In this document: positions 54,286 to 63,158 of the stretch, one piece after another | Layout: each line of letters begins with the position of its first letter | How positions within the stretch are numbered: the first letter of the stretch is position 1 | Translations under genes and position numbers: made by a program | From: Anaerobacillus alkaliphilus | GTDB taxonomy: Bacteria > Bacillota > Bacilli > Bacillales > Anaerobacillaceae | Direction of reading: 5' to 3' | DNA length: 64,000 nucleotides | Assembly (NCBI RefSeq): GCF_004116265.1 | Contig: NZ_QOUX01000001.1 | Coordinates: forward strand, 1-64,000 | Notes under the pieces: model-generated | Databases searched by the model: none | The model's input: the letters and a program-made list of their open reading frames with translations, nothing else | Told to the model about the DNA's origin: nothing

Positions 54286-54492
54286 ATGACAGTAGGTTCA
54301 CAGGTTAAACAATGCTTAGCTAGTTTAAAAAGTATTGAAGCAAATCTAAATAGTCTATCAATCAAATCTCTAGATGAAGAAGCTCAGCTTGCCTTTCATG
54401 AGTCTTGCTTGAAAACAAGAAAAGTTGTTCAGCAACTAGAAGCTAGGGTAGGGGAGTTAGAGTTTGAAGAACCACAGTATAAAGGATTATAA
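54286..54492 (+). CDS. DUF1657 protein (second copy)
   Basis: The 68-residue helical protein starts MTVGSQVKQCLASLKSIEAN and ends EFEEPQYKGL, similar to the first DUF1657 protein of this operon at both ends, but it lacks the central LQTDNQQAK motif. ATAGGAGAG precedes the ATG. Its role is unknown; the family is almost always next to SpoVA-like or YetF-like genes. Confidence 0.86.
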   Translation: MTVGSQVKQCLASLKSIEANLNSLSIKSLDEEAQLAFHESCLKTRKVVQQLEARVGELEFEEPQYKGL

Positions 54493-54521
54493 AGCCTCTA
54501 TGTAAGGAAAGGAGGGTTCTT

Positions 54522-55385
54522 GTGACAATACCAGGTTGGGTTGAAATCATTCTTCGATCAGTTGTTGCTTTTTTGGTCTTACTTATGGCCCCAAAGTTCT
54601 TTAAAAGAAGTGCCATTGCACAATTCTCCTACTTTGAGGCATCGGCAATGTTGATCATTGCGATTATATTAGCAATGGGGTCCTTTCATATCGGAATTCC
54701 TGTTGGCTATACAATTACAGCGTTAATTACTTGGTTGGCGATAGTTGGGATAATAAATTATATTTCGTTGAAAAGTGTTTCTTTTCGAAATTTTGTTCAT
54801 GGAAAGGGCTTACCTGTTATAAAAGATGGGAAAGTATTAGAGGATAATTTAAAGAAACAGAGGTACACAACGGATGATTTGTTAAAGCAATTGCGGGCGA
54901 AAAATGTTTTTAAGGTTGCTGATGTGGAGTTCGCAGTACTTGAGTCTAGTGGCGATATTAATGTTTTACTTAAGAAAGAAAATCAGCCATTAACGGCAAA
55001 AGATATGCTTATTCCTGTAGCACCTATGAAAGAGCCACAAACAGTTATTATGGATGGGAAGGTAATGGACGAAGCGTTAGCTACAATTGGATTGAACCGT
55101 GGTTGGTTAGAAAGTGAATTAGAAAAGCAAGCAATTGCTATTGAGAATGTATTTATTGGGCAAGTTGATAGCTATGGGGAACTTACTCTAGACTTGTTTG
55201 ACGACAAAATAAAGGTTCCAGAGCAAAAAGAAAAGCCTCTACTTCTTGCATCCATTAAGAAAACACAGGCGGATTTAGAAATTTTTTCATTACAAACAGA
55301 AAATCAGCAAGCGAAAACCATGTTTGAACACTGTGCGGCTGAAATGGATGATGTCATAAAAAAGGTTTCCAAATATCTACACTAA
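54522..55385 (+). CDS. YetF/DUF421 membrane protein fused to DUF1657
   Basis: The 287-residue protein starts at GTG with AAGGAGGG nine bases before. The N-terminal part (about 1-85) has three membrane segments, then follow the DUF421 soluble region (about 90-170, with VADVEFAVLESSGDINVLLKKE in two pieces). The last 50 residues (LLLASIKKTQADLEIFSLQT then ENQQAKTMFEHCA) form a DUF1657 domain, like the small proteins in the same operon. Such a fusion ends the spoVA2mob operon described for heat-resistant spores. YetF-type proteins have been linked to spore stability and germinant receptors in recent work as I recall. Confidence 0.88.
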   Translation: MTIPGWVEIILRSVVAFLVLLMAPKFFKRSAIAQFSYFEASAMLIIAIILAMGSFHIGIPVGYTITALITWLAIVGIINYISLKSVSFRNFVHGKGLPVIKDGKVLEDNLKKQRYTTDDLLKQLRAKNVFKVADVEFAVLESSGDINVLLKKENQPLTAKDMLIPVAPMKEPQTVIMDGKVMDEALATIGLNRGWLESELEKQAIAIENVFIGQVDSYGELTLDLFDDKIKVPEQKEKPLLLASIKKTQADLEIFSLQTENQQAKTMFEHCAAEMDDVIKKVSKYLH

Positions 55386-55476
55386 ACCCTCTGGGATAGA
55401 ACGGCTGATAAGTTGTTTTATCCCTTTTTCTTATGAAACAGTGATTTGTAATTTTCGTATTTATTCTAAACTCTAA

Positions 55477-55504
55477 TCATAAGGCTTGTTTTTGTGCATA
55501 CACT
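55477..55504 (+). promoter_or_regulatory. candidate sigma-E promoter of dacB
   Basis: CATACACT (55497-55504) fits the sigma-E -10 consensus CATACAnT. TCATAAG lies 13 bases upstream and agrees at five of seven with the -35 KMATATT. It is 35 bases before dacB, which is sigma-E-controlled in B. subtilis. Confidence 0.55.
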
Positions 55505-55538
55505 TGTACAAAACATGAAAAGGGACGGGGTATAGAAA

Positions 55539-56696
55539 ATGGTGAAAAAAAGTTTTGTTAAGATGAATGTAATTGTAATAGTATTTTTATTACTATTTTC
55601 AATATCAACAACAACGGTTGGTGCATATAATTTTTCCGTTTCTGGCCAAGCTGCCATTTTAATGGAACAAGAAAGTGGAAGAGTTCTTTATGAGAAAGAT
55701 GCGCATAGGCAATTACGTATCGCAAGTATTACGAAAATCATGACGGCCATTTTAGCGATTGAATCTGGGAAAATGGACGAAATCGTTACAGTTAGTAGTA
55801 ATGCGTTTGGAACAGAAGGTTCGTCGCTCTATTTAAGGTTAGGAGAGAAAATTAAGCTTGAAGACTTAGTGTATGGACTAATGCTTCGCTCAGGAAATGA
55901 CTCAGCGGTAGCAATTGCTGAACATGTGGGAGGAAGTCTCGATGGATTTATCTACCTAATGAATGAAAAAGCTAGCGAAATAGGGATGCGTAATACGGTT
56001 TTCAATAACCCTCACGGTTTGGATGATCATGAAGAGCATTATTCAACCGCCTATGATATGGCTCTCTTATCACGATATGCCATGAAGAATGAAGAATATC
56101 GAGTGATTTCTGGAACGAAGAGTTACCGAGCACCTCAAGAGGGTGAAAATTGGGATCGTATTTGGCAAAATAAAAATCGATTACTAACTCAGCTATATAA
56201 ATATTCAACAGGTGGAAAAACAGGGTATACCAAAAGAGCTAAACGAACATTAGTTTCAACTGCGACAAGGGATAATAAAAATTTAATTGCAGTTACTTTG
56301 AATGCACCTAGTGATTGGCAAGACCATATGAATATGTTTAATTGGGGCTTTGAAACATTTGAAGTTCTCCCTGTAGTTGAAGAGGGGATTGTTAAAAATA
56401 TTAAAGATGACTTCTATAAAAATAAAGTAAGTGCTAATTACTCGTTTGAATATCCAGTCACATCAGAGGAAAAACAATTAGTGAATAAAAAGATTACTCT
56501 TTATAATCCAGTAGATGAATGGAAGGAGCGAGGGGTACCTAATCCAGTAGGAAAAATAACAATTGAGTTAAAAGGAACAAATATTGGTGAAGTACCGTTA
56601 TCTTTTATTGGAAAGCTAGAGGAAGAGAAAAAGAGTTTCTGGACTAGATTTGTAGAAATCATTTTTCTCACCCTAGGAGTGAATAAAGATGGTTAA
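55539..56696 (+). CDS. dacB: D-alanyl-D-alanine carboxypeptidase DacB
   Basis: The 385-residue protein has a signal peptide (about 1-29) and serine-enzyme motifs SITK near 63, SGN near 118 and KTG in GGKTGYTKRAK. A PBP5-type C-terminal domain and a hydrophobic end (FWTRFVEIIFLTLG) complete it. In the mother cell it trims cortex peptides, controlling cross-linking. It leads the dacB-spmA-spmB operon; spmA overlaps its end by eight bases. Confidence 0.94.
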   Translation: MVKKSFVKMNVIVIVFLLLFSISTTTVGAYNFSVSGQAAILMEQESGRVLYEKDAHRQLRIASITKIMTAILAIESGKMDEIVTVSSNAFGTEGSSLYLRLGEKIKLEDLVYGLMLRSGNDSAVAIAEHVGGSLDGFIYLMNEKASEIGMRNTVFNNPHGLDDHEEHYSTAYDMALLSRYAMKNEEYRVISGTKSYRAPQEGENWDRIWQNKNRLLTQLYKYSTGGKTGYTKRAKRTLVSTATRDNKNLIAVTLNAPSDWQDHMNMFNWGFETFEVLPVVEEGIVKNIKDDFYKNKVSANYSFEYPVTSEEKQLVNKKITLYNPVDEWKERGVPNPVGKITIELKGTNIGEVPLSFIGKLEEEKKSFWTRFVEIIFLTLGVNKDG

Positions 56697-57285
56697 TATT
56701 ATATGGATGCTAATGTTACTTATCGGGATTATTTTTGCTGCGATAAATGGCACGATGGAAGCTGTGAATGAGGCTATTTTCAAAGGTGCCCAGGATGCCG
56801 TAACAATTTGTATTGGATTAATTAGTATTCTAGTATTTTGGTTAGGATTAATGAGAATTGCCCAAGCTTCAGGGTTACTAGAAGGATTGGCGAAAATTAT
56901 GAAGCCAATTGCAACAAGGCTTTTCCCTGAGGTTCCAAGTAATCATCCGGCTATGGGTTATATATTGTCCAATATGACTGCTAACCTATTTGGTTTAGGT
57001 AATGCTGCTACTCCAATGGGAATAAAAGCAATGGAACAGCTAAAGAAACTTAATGGAGATAAAGACACGGCAAGTCGTTCAATGATTACGTTACTTGCTA
57101 TAAATACCGCAAGTATTACATTAATCCCTACAACTGTAATATCAATTCGGATGAATTATGGATCAGCAAATCCCACAGAGATTGTTGGTACAACTTTAAT
57201 CGCTACAGCATGTTCGACATTAGCGGCTATTATGATCGATCGCTTCTTTTACTATCGCCGTGTTAGAAAAGGTAGGGAATTATAA
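56689..57285 (+). CDS. spmA: spore maturation protein A
   Basis: The 198-residue membrane protein with a gate-like domain (nucleoside-transporter gate family) has LMRIAQASGLL, NHPAMGYILSNMTANLFGLGNAATPMGI (split as two motifs) and about four or five membrane segments. With SpmB it is required for spore core dehydration. It overlaps dacB by eight bases and spmB by one base, so the operon is tightly coupled. Confidence 0.94.
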   Translation: MVNIIWMLMLLIGIIFAAINGTMEAVNEAIFKGAQDAVTICIGLISILVFWLGLMRIAQASGLLEGLAKIMKPIATRLFPEVPSNHPAMGYILSNMTANLFGLGNAATPMGIKAMEQLKKLNGDKDTASRSMITLLAINTASITLIPTTVISIRMNYGSANPTEIVGTTLIATACSTLAAIMIDRFFYYRRVRKGREL

Positions 57286-57821
57286 TGTCTTGGATTAGTA
57301 CAATTTCAATATGGCTCATTCCTTTACTCATTGTTTTTGTGTTGCTTTATGGAACAATGAAGCGTGTTCCTACTTATGAAACGTTTGTAGACGGAGCAAA
57401 AGAAGGGTTTGGGATGGCCATATCAATTATCCCTTACTTAGTAGGAATGTTAGTAGCTATTTCAGTGTTTCGTGCATCAGGTGCGATGGATGCTTTTATA
57501 AATATCTTAAAACCCGCATTACAAGCAATTGGTATGCCGACGGAAATTGTTCCACTAGCTTTTATTCGTCCGATTTCAGGAACAGGTGCTTTAGGGATGA
57601 CGTCGGATTTAATAGCCACCTACGGTCCGGATTCTTTTATCGGGCGACTGGCTTCTACGATGCAAGGAAGTACAGATACTACCTTCTATGTTCTGACAGT
57701 ATATTTTGGGGCAGTGGGGATTAGAAAAATGGGAGATGCCTTAAAGGTTGGCTTACTTGCTGATTTAGTTGGAATTATCGCATCAATTGTTGTGGTGACA
57801 CTTGTTTTTGGTAGTATGTAA
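57285..57821 (+). CDS. spmB: spore maturation protein B
   Basis: The 178-residue membrane protein has YLVGMLVAISVFRASGAMD, LAFIRPISGTGALGM and STDTTFYVLTVYFG, the SpmB signatures. It starts with the A of the spmA stop codon (TAATG). It acts with SpmA in dehydration of the developing spore. A terminator follows. Confidence 0.94.
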   Translation: MSWISTISIWLIPLLIVFVLLYGTMKRVPTYETFVDGAKEGFGMAISIIPYLVGMLVAISVFRASGAMDAFINILKPALQAIGMPTEIVPLAFIRPISGTGALGMTSDLIATYGPDSFIGRLASTMQGSTDTTFYVLTVYFGAVGIRKMGDALKVGLLADLVGIIASIVVVTLVFGSM

Positions 57822-57840
57822 AGTTATGATAATAAAAGTA

Positions 57841-57878
57841 AGAAAGGCTCACATAAAAGTGTGTCTTTCTTTTTTTTG
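57841..57878 (+). terminator. dacB-spmAB terminator
   Basis: AGAAAGGCTCACA pairs with TGTGTCTTTCT (small bulge) and is followed by seven T residues. Confidence 0.85.
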
Positions 57879-57990
57879 GACAAAATATATAAGTAATTAT
57901 CTTACATTTGTCTTGAGTTTCAAAAAATATAAGGTAATTTCCTTGAAATCATCGACTAGAAAAAATTAATATATGTATGAGGTGGAAGAA

Positions 57991-58722
57991 ATGGAACGTT
58001 TACAAAAGGTTATTGCACAAGCAGGAGTAGCATCAAGAAGAAAAGCAGAAGAGTTAATTGCTCAAGGGCGAGTTACAGTTAATGGAGAAGTTGTAACAGA
58101 ATTAGGTACAAAAGTAACTCCTAGAAAGGATAAAGTGGAAGTTGATGGTGTTCCTCTAGATCGAGAAGAGCCGGTTTATTATATGTTATATAAACCTTCA
58201 GGTGTTATTTCTAGTGTTAGTGATGATAAGGGTAGAAAGGTAGTTACCGACTTTTTCAGTAATGAACATCGACTATTTCCAGTAGGAAGGTTAGATTACG
58301 ATACATCGGGGCTAATATTGTTAACGAATGATGGTGATTTTGCTAATATGCTGATGCATCCGAAATACAAAGTTCAAAAGATGTATGTGGCAAAAGTTCA
58401 AGGTGTTCCTAGTAAAGAGAAGCTAAGACAACTTGAAAAAGGTATTATGTTAGAAGATGGAAAAACAGCACCAGCAAGAGTAAAGTTTGTTTCCGGTAAT
58501 CCGAAAACAGGGACTTCGATTATTGAAATTACAATTCACGAAGGAAGAAATCGTCAAGTGCGAAGAATGTTTGAAGCTATCGGACACCCTGTTCTAAAAC
58601 TTAAACGTGAAATGTATGGGTTCCTAACATTAAAAGGTTTAAATACAGGTGAGGCTAGAGAATTAAGACCACATGAAGTGAAACAATTAAGGGAAATAGC
58701 AGAAAAAAAGAAATTCAATTAA
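57991..58722 (+). CDS. rluB: 23S rRNA pseudouridine synthase RluB/RsuA family
   Basis: The 243-residue protein has an N-terminal S4 RNA-binding domain (LQKVIAQAGVASRRKAEELI) and a pseudouridine synthase domain with catalytic Asp in GRLDYDTSGLILLT and EGRNRQVRRMF. It modifies rRNA, probably 23S position 2605 by family. ATG 57991 follows GAGGTGG; an upstream ATG in frame lacks one. Located between spmB and resA as ypuL in B. subtilis. Confidence 0.92.
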   Translation: MERLQKVIAQAGVASRRKAEELIAQGRVTVNGEVVTELGTKVTPRKDKVEVDGVPLDREEPVYYMLYKPSGVISSVSDDKGRKVVTDFFSNEHRLFPVGRLDYDTSGLILLTNDGDFANMLMHPKYKVQKMYVAKVQGVPSKEKLRQLEKGIMLEDGKTAPARVKFVSGNPKTGTSIIEITIHEGRNRQVRRMFEAIGHPVLKLKREMYGFLTLKGLNTGEARELRPHEVKQLREIAEKKKFN

Positions 58723-58781
58723 ATTGTTTCTAACGTTAAAATAGTGTTAAGATAGAGATTGTTAAGGGGGAGGGTACAACT

Positions 58782-59312
58782 ATGAAAAATCGTCGTTTTT
58801 TTACTCGCCTTGTTGTTCTACTAGGGATAACTGTTGCATTAGGTTATACCTTTTATACAAGCTTTTTTAATCAAAAAGATATTGTTAGTGTAGGGGACAT
58901 GGCGCCTAACTTTGTTTTAACTGATTTAGACGGTAACGAGATTGAATTAGCGGATTTAAAGGGGAAAGGTGTCTTCTTAAACTTTTGGGCAACGGTTTGT
59001 CCACCATGTCGTGATGAGATGCCGTACATGGAGAATAATTACCAACAGTATAGGGACCAAGGAATTGAAATTATTGCGGTAAACTTTGATGAAGCCCCAT
59101 TGGCTATAGAGAGATTTGTAAGTCGTTACGGACTAACATTCCCAATTCTTTTGGATCGAGGATTACAAGTTAGTCAGGTTTACGGTGTAAGAGAATTACC
59201 GGCAACTTTTTTGATAGATGAAAATGGAGTTGTCATTGAACGTAGAATTGGTGGGATGACAGAACAAATAGTAGAAAACTATGTTCAGAAAATCTTGCCT
59301 ACTTCCCAATGA
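58782..59312 (+). CDS. resA: thiol-disulfide oxidoreductase ResA
   Basis: The 176-residue protein has an N-terminal anchor (about 9-26) and an extracytoplasmic thioredoxin domain with C73-PP-C76. The residue before the first cysteine is valine (FWATVCPPC) where most relatives have tryptophan. It reduces apocytochrome c haem-binding cysteines for cytochrome c assembly. It is first in the res operon, ten bases before resB. AAGGGGGAGGG precedes the ATG. Confidence 0.94.
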   Translation: MKNRRFFTRLVVLLGITVALGYTFYTSFFNQKDIVSVGDMAPNFVLTDLDGNEIELADLKGKGVFLNFWATVCPPCRDEMPYMENNYQQYRDQGIEIIAVNFDEAPLAIERFVSRYGLTFPILLDRGLQVSQVYGVRELPATFLIDENGVVIERRIGGMTEQIVENYVQKILPTSQ

Positions 59313-59322
59313 GGTGTAATGA

Positions 59323-60942
59323 ATGGAAAAGGTGAAATGTGAGTGTGGACACGTAAATCCATATGGCACAGTCATATGTGAATCATGTGGAAAACCTTTT
59401 TTTGATGAAGAAAAAGGTTTACTTAACATGCGTTATGAAGGTGTCGCACGTAGGTCACAAACTTATAATAAAACAATAATCGATAAAATTTGGAACTTTT
59501 TTTCAAGTGTCAAGGTTGGAATATGGATTATTATTGTTACATTAGTTGCTTCAAGTGTAGGAACTATTTTTCCGCAGCAATTTTATATTCCGCCAGGGGC
59601 AAACCCAAGTATTTTTTATCAAGAAGAGTACGGAATTTTAGGACAACTTTATTATTCATTTGGTTTTCATGACTTATATAATTCTTGGTGGTACATGTTA
59701 TTAATTGCATCACTAGGTGTTTCATTAATTATTTGTAGTCTTGATCGTGTTGTTCCACTACACAGAGCATTAAAAACACAGCGAGTAACTCGTCATGAGA
59801 GCTTCCTTCAAAGACAGCGTGTGCATGGTGTTTCAAAGGTGGATAACTTAGATGCTACAATTGAAGAGTCAAAACAACTATTGCAAAAGAAGAAATATAA
59901 CATTTCTGAGGAAAATGGGAATATTGTTGCCGAGAAAGGCCGTTTTTCAAGATGGGGCCCTTACGTCAATCACATTGGACTAATTATCTTTTTAATAGGC
60001 TGTATGTTACGGTTTTTCCCAGGAATGTATGTTGATGATAATATTTGGGTTAGAGAAGGGGAAACTGTTGTTGTCCGAGGAACCGATGGAGAATTCTTTC
60101 TAAGAAATGACAGATTTATGGTAGAGTTTTACGATGATACAGATGAGCGTTTCAGAGAGGCTTTAATGCGTGTAGGAAGCCCTGTCGTAAAAACCTATCA
60201 AACCTCAGCAACCTTATTTCAAAGAGTTGACGACGGAGTTGTTGGCAAAGAACCAGAGTTAGTCGAAATTGCTAGACATGACATAAAAGTGAATGATCCA
60301 TTTAAATTTCATGGATATGCTCTTTATCAATATGCATTCAAGCAAAACGAGATAAGTCAGATGAGTTTCGAACTTGAGGAAAATGCCACAGGTAATCGTT
60401 TCGGTAGAATTGATGTGTCGACATACGATCCTAATTCAATTTATGATTTAGGTAATGGCTATCTAATAGAAATCATTGAATATTTTCCAGACTTTTATTT
60501 CGATGATAATCGTACGCCTTCATCACAATCCCGTATTCCAAATAACCCAGCCTTTATTTTTAAAATGATCTCTCCTGATAAACCAGAAGGAGAAATCTCT
60601 TTCGTAGGGATACAAACGAACCAAGATATTGGTGGAGAGAATACACACAGAATGAGATTTGTAGATATTGAAATGAATCATGTTACAAACTTAGTAGTCC
60701 GTAAAGACTATACACTTGGACTTTTATTTGTTGGTGGATTTATTTTTATGGTTGGACTTATCCAGGGAATGTATTGGACACATAGACGTATTTGGATACA
60801 AAAGGTTAATGATGAACTTTGGATTTCAGCTCATACAAACAAGAATTGGTTTGGTCTGAAAAAAGACATTGAAATAGTCGTTAATTCAACACAACTGACT
60901 ATGCCAATCGATAAAGTGGAAGAAGAAGAGAAAAAAATGTAG
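59323..60942 (+). CDS. resB: cytochrome c biogenesis protein ResB
   Basis: The 539-residue protein has an N-terminal zinc-ribbon-like part with two CxxC-type pairs (CECG and CESC, residues 4-23), three membrane segments near 57-80, 112-135 and 205-225, a large outer domain, and a last membrane segment near 462-482. With ResC (CcsA-type) it forms the system II haem-delivery complex. GAGGTGTAATGA precedes the ATG. Confidence 0.94.
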   Translation: MEKVKCECGHVNPYGTVICESCGKPFFDEEKGLLNMRYEGVARRSQTYNKTIIDKIWNFFSSVKVGIWIIIVTLVASSVGTIFPQQFYIPPGANPSIFYQEEYGILGQLYYSFGFHDLYNSWWYMLLIASLGVSLIICSLDRVVPLHRALKTQRVTRHESFLQRQRVHGVSKVDNLDATIEESKQLLQKKKYNISEENGNIVAEKGRFSRWGPYVNHIGLIIFLIGCMLRFFPGMYVDDNIWVREGETVVVRGTDGEFFLRNDRFMVEFYDDTDERFREALMRVGSPVVKTYQTSATLFQRVDDGVVGKEPELVEIARHDIKVNDPFKFHGYALYQYAFKQNEISQMSFELEENATGNRFGRIDVSTYDPNSIYDLGNGYLIEIIEYFPDFYFDDNRTPSSQSRIPNNPAFIFKMISPDKPEGEISFVGIQTNQDIGGENTHRMRFVDIEMNHVTNLVVRKDYTLGLLFVGGFIFMVGLIQGMYWTHRRIWIQKVNDELWISAHTNKNWFGLKKDIEIVVNSTQLTMPIDKVEEEEKKM

Positions 60943-61038
60943 AATAGTAATGTAAAGTGTAGAATGGCGGTAATGATGCTTCCAAGTATGAGGTACCTTC
61001 ATTCTACATTCGTGTTTTCATTTAAGGAGGTAATGTAA

Positions 61039-62223
61039 GTGGCTCAATTAAGTAGTAATCTCTTATTAACAGCCTTTTTTCTTTATTTAGCGGCTACTAT
61101 CTTTTTTGCTGTATCGCTAACAGGAAAAAAGTTTAAGAATAAAGCAGGAGAAGAAAAAAATAAGGCTGGTTTGTTAGGATATATTACGGCAGTTTTGGCG
61201 TTATTATTTGCTCTTGGTTATTTTTTCACACGTTGGTATGTAGCAGGACATGCTCCAGTAAGTAATCTGTTTGAGTATACAACTTTCTTAGGGATTATGA
61301 TGTCGTTGGCATTTGTTATTATCTATCCAATTTATAAGGCCGATGTACTGGGCTTTTTCTCAATGCCAGTCGTTATGCTAATTATTGCATATGCATCGAT
61401 GTTCCCTAGAGAAGTTTCACCACTTATCCCAGCGTTACAAAGTATTTGGTTAAAAATTCATGTTATTACAACGGCTTTAGGACAGGGAATTCTAGCCATT
61501 GGGTTTGCCGGTGGTCTCATTTATTTATTAAGAGTGATAGATTTTAAAAAGAATGATAAGCAAGTAAAAGCAATTGAATTTGTGATGTATTCAATTATAA
61601 GCTTAGTTGGTTTTATTCTAATTACTTCTACATTTAATGCCTTGAATTATGAAGCTCAATTTACTTACGTAAACGAGAAGGGTATTGAATCAGAGATGGT
61701 TTATCACCTACCTCCAATTGTAGGTCCAAATGAATATGTACTTTTAACAGAAGACAAGATGTCTCCTTTCTTTAGTGTTCATCCTAATATCAAAAGTGGT
61801 GACTTAAACACAGTTATTTGGTCTTTATTCACTGGCTTGATTTTGTATTATTTAATAAGACTTGTAACGAGAAGAAAAGTAGGAGAATTGTTTCAGCCAT
61901 TACTACGTGGAGTTAGTCCACAAGCCGCTGATGAAATAAGCTACCGTGCGATTGCAATTGGGTTCCCAATTTTCACGTTAGGTGGATTGATTTTTGCGAT
62001 GATTTGGGCACAGATTGCCTGGACTCGTTTTTGGGCTTGGGATCCAAAAGAAGTATGGGCTTTAATAACTTTCTTATTTTATGCAGCATACCTACACCTT
62101 AGATTATCTCGAGGTTGGCATGGAGAAAAGTCAGCTTGGTTATGTGTTATCGGTTTTGCGATTATTATGTTTAACTTAATCTTCGTTAACTTAGTTATTG
62201 CAGGTCTTCATTCATATGCATAG
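61039..62223 (+). CDS. resC: cytochrome c biogenesis protein ResC (CcsA/CcsB-type)
   Basis: The 394-residue membrane protein has about eight segments and the tryptophan-rich haem-handling motif WTRFWAWDPKEVWAL near 335-349, with conserved histidines in HVITTALGQG and RGWHGEKSAW. It starts at GTG with AAGGAGGTAATGTAA before it, 96 bases after resB. Together with ResB it exports and attaches haem to cytochrome c. A terminator follows before resD. Confidence 0.95.
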   Translation: MAQLSSNLLLTAFFLYLAATIFFAVSLTGKKFKNKAGEEKNKAGLLGYITAVLALLFALGYFFTRWYVAGHAPVSNLFEYTTFLGIMMSLAFVIIYPIYKADVLGFFSMPVVMLIIAYASMFPREVSPLIPALQSIWLKIHVITTALGQGILAIGFAGGLIYLLRVIDFKKNDKQVKAIEFVMYSIISLVGFILITSTFNALNYEAQFTYVNEKGIESEMVYHLPPIVGPNEYVLLTEDKMSPFFSVHPNIKSGDLNTVIWSLFTGLILYYLIRLVTRRKVGELFQPLLRGVSPQAADEISYRAIAIGFPIFTLGGLIFAMIWAQIAWTRFWAWDPKEVWALITFLFYAAYLHLRLSRGWHGEKSAWLCVIGFAIIMFNLIFVNLVIAGLHSYA

Positions 62224-62226
62224 GAC

Positions 62227-62258
62227 AAAAGCTTCAGGATAAAACCTGAAGCTTTTTT
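62227..62258 (+). terminator. resABC terminator
   Basis: AAAAGCTTCAGG / CCTGAAGCTTTT is a perfect 12-bp stem with a 6-base loop, followed by TT. It separates resABC from resDE. Confidence 0.9.
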
Positions 62259-62441
62259 AAATTGTTGAAAATTTTATATTCCCATGATTTTTCATTATTG
62301 TGACCAAAAACCAAACACTGCTGTTAATTGACAAATTTATATAGTCAAAAATAGATGTTATGTTAAAATATATTATTATGTAACATACTTATAGTAAGTA
62401 TAGGTTATATTGTACTTTAATGTTTGAGGGGGAGTTTTTTT

Positions 62442-63158
62442 ATGTCAAAAGAAGCAAAAGTTCTAGTCGTCGATGACGAAGAACGTATCCGCCGTCTTTT
62501 AAAGATGTATCTTGAAAGAGAGAATTATGAGGTAGATGACGCAGAAAATGGAGAAATTGCACTCCATATGGCTGTTGAAAATAATTATGATTTAATCTTA
62601 TTAGACATTATGATGCCTGGCATGGATGGAATTGAAGTTTGCCAAGAAATTCGCAAATCAAAGGCAACACCGATTATTATGCTAACAGCAAAAGGTGAAG
62701 AAGCAAATCGTGTTCAAGGTTTTGAAGCAGGTACTGACGATTACATCGTTAAACCATTCAGTCCAAGAGAAGTTGTCCTTCGTGTCAAAGCGTTACTTCG
62801 TAGATCTTCATCAACAAAGTTTTTACAAACAGAAACATCTTCAAAAGATGTATTAGTGTTTCCGCATTTAACAATTGATAACGATGCTCATAGAGTTTCC
62901 GTTGATGGAGCGGAAATTAGTTTAACGCCAAAAGAGTATGAGTTGCTTTTCTATTTAGCTCAGTCACCTGATAAAGTGTTTGCTCGTGAACAGTTGTTGA
63001 AAGATGTTTGGAACTATGAATTTTTTGGAGACTTACGGACAGTTGATACTCACATAAAACGTCTCCGTGAAAAGTTAAATCGCATTTCGCCAGATGCTGC
63101 AGCGATGATTTCAACTGTATGGGGTGTTGGGTATAAATTTGAGGCAGTGAAAGAGTAA
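62442..63158 (+). CDS. resD: response regulator ResD
   Basis: The 238-residue OmpR-family regulator has a receiver domain with the acidic pocket VVDDEE, phosphoacceptor in LILLDIMMPGMDG and K in YIVKPF, and a winged-helix DNA-binding domain with FAREQLLKDVWNY and TVDTHIKRLREKL. It controls respiration and anaerobic genes in B. subtilis. ATG 62442 follows GAGGGGGAG; an upstream in-frame start contains the ribosome site. A 180-base gap after the resC terminator allows its own promoter. It overlaps resE by one base. Confidence 0.93.
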   Translation: MSKEAKVLVVDDEERIRRLLKMYLERENYEVDDAENGEIALHMAVENNYDLILLDIMMPGMDGIEVCQEIRKSKATPIIMLTAKGEEANRVQGFEAGTDDYIVKPFSPREVVLRVKALLRRSSSTKFLQTETSSKDVLVFPHLTIDNDAHRVSVDGAEISLTPKEYELLFYLAQSPDKVFAREQLLKDVWNYEFFGDLRTVDTHIKRLREKLNRISPDAAAMISTVWGVGYKFEAVKE

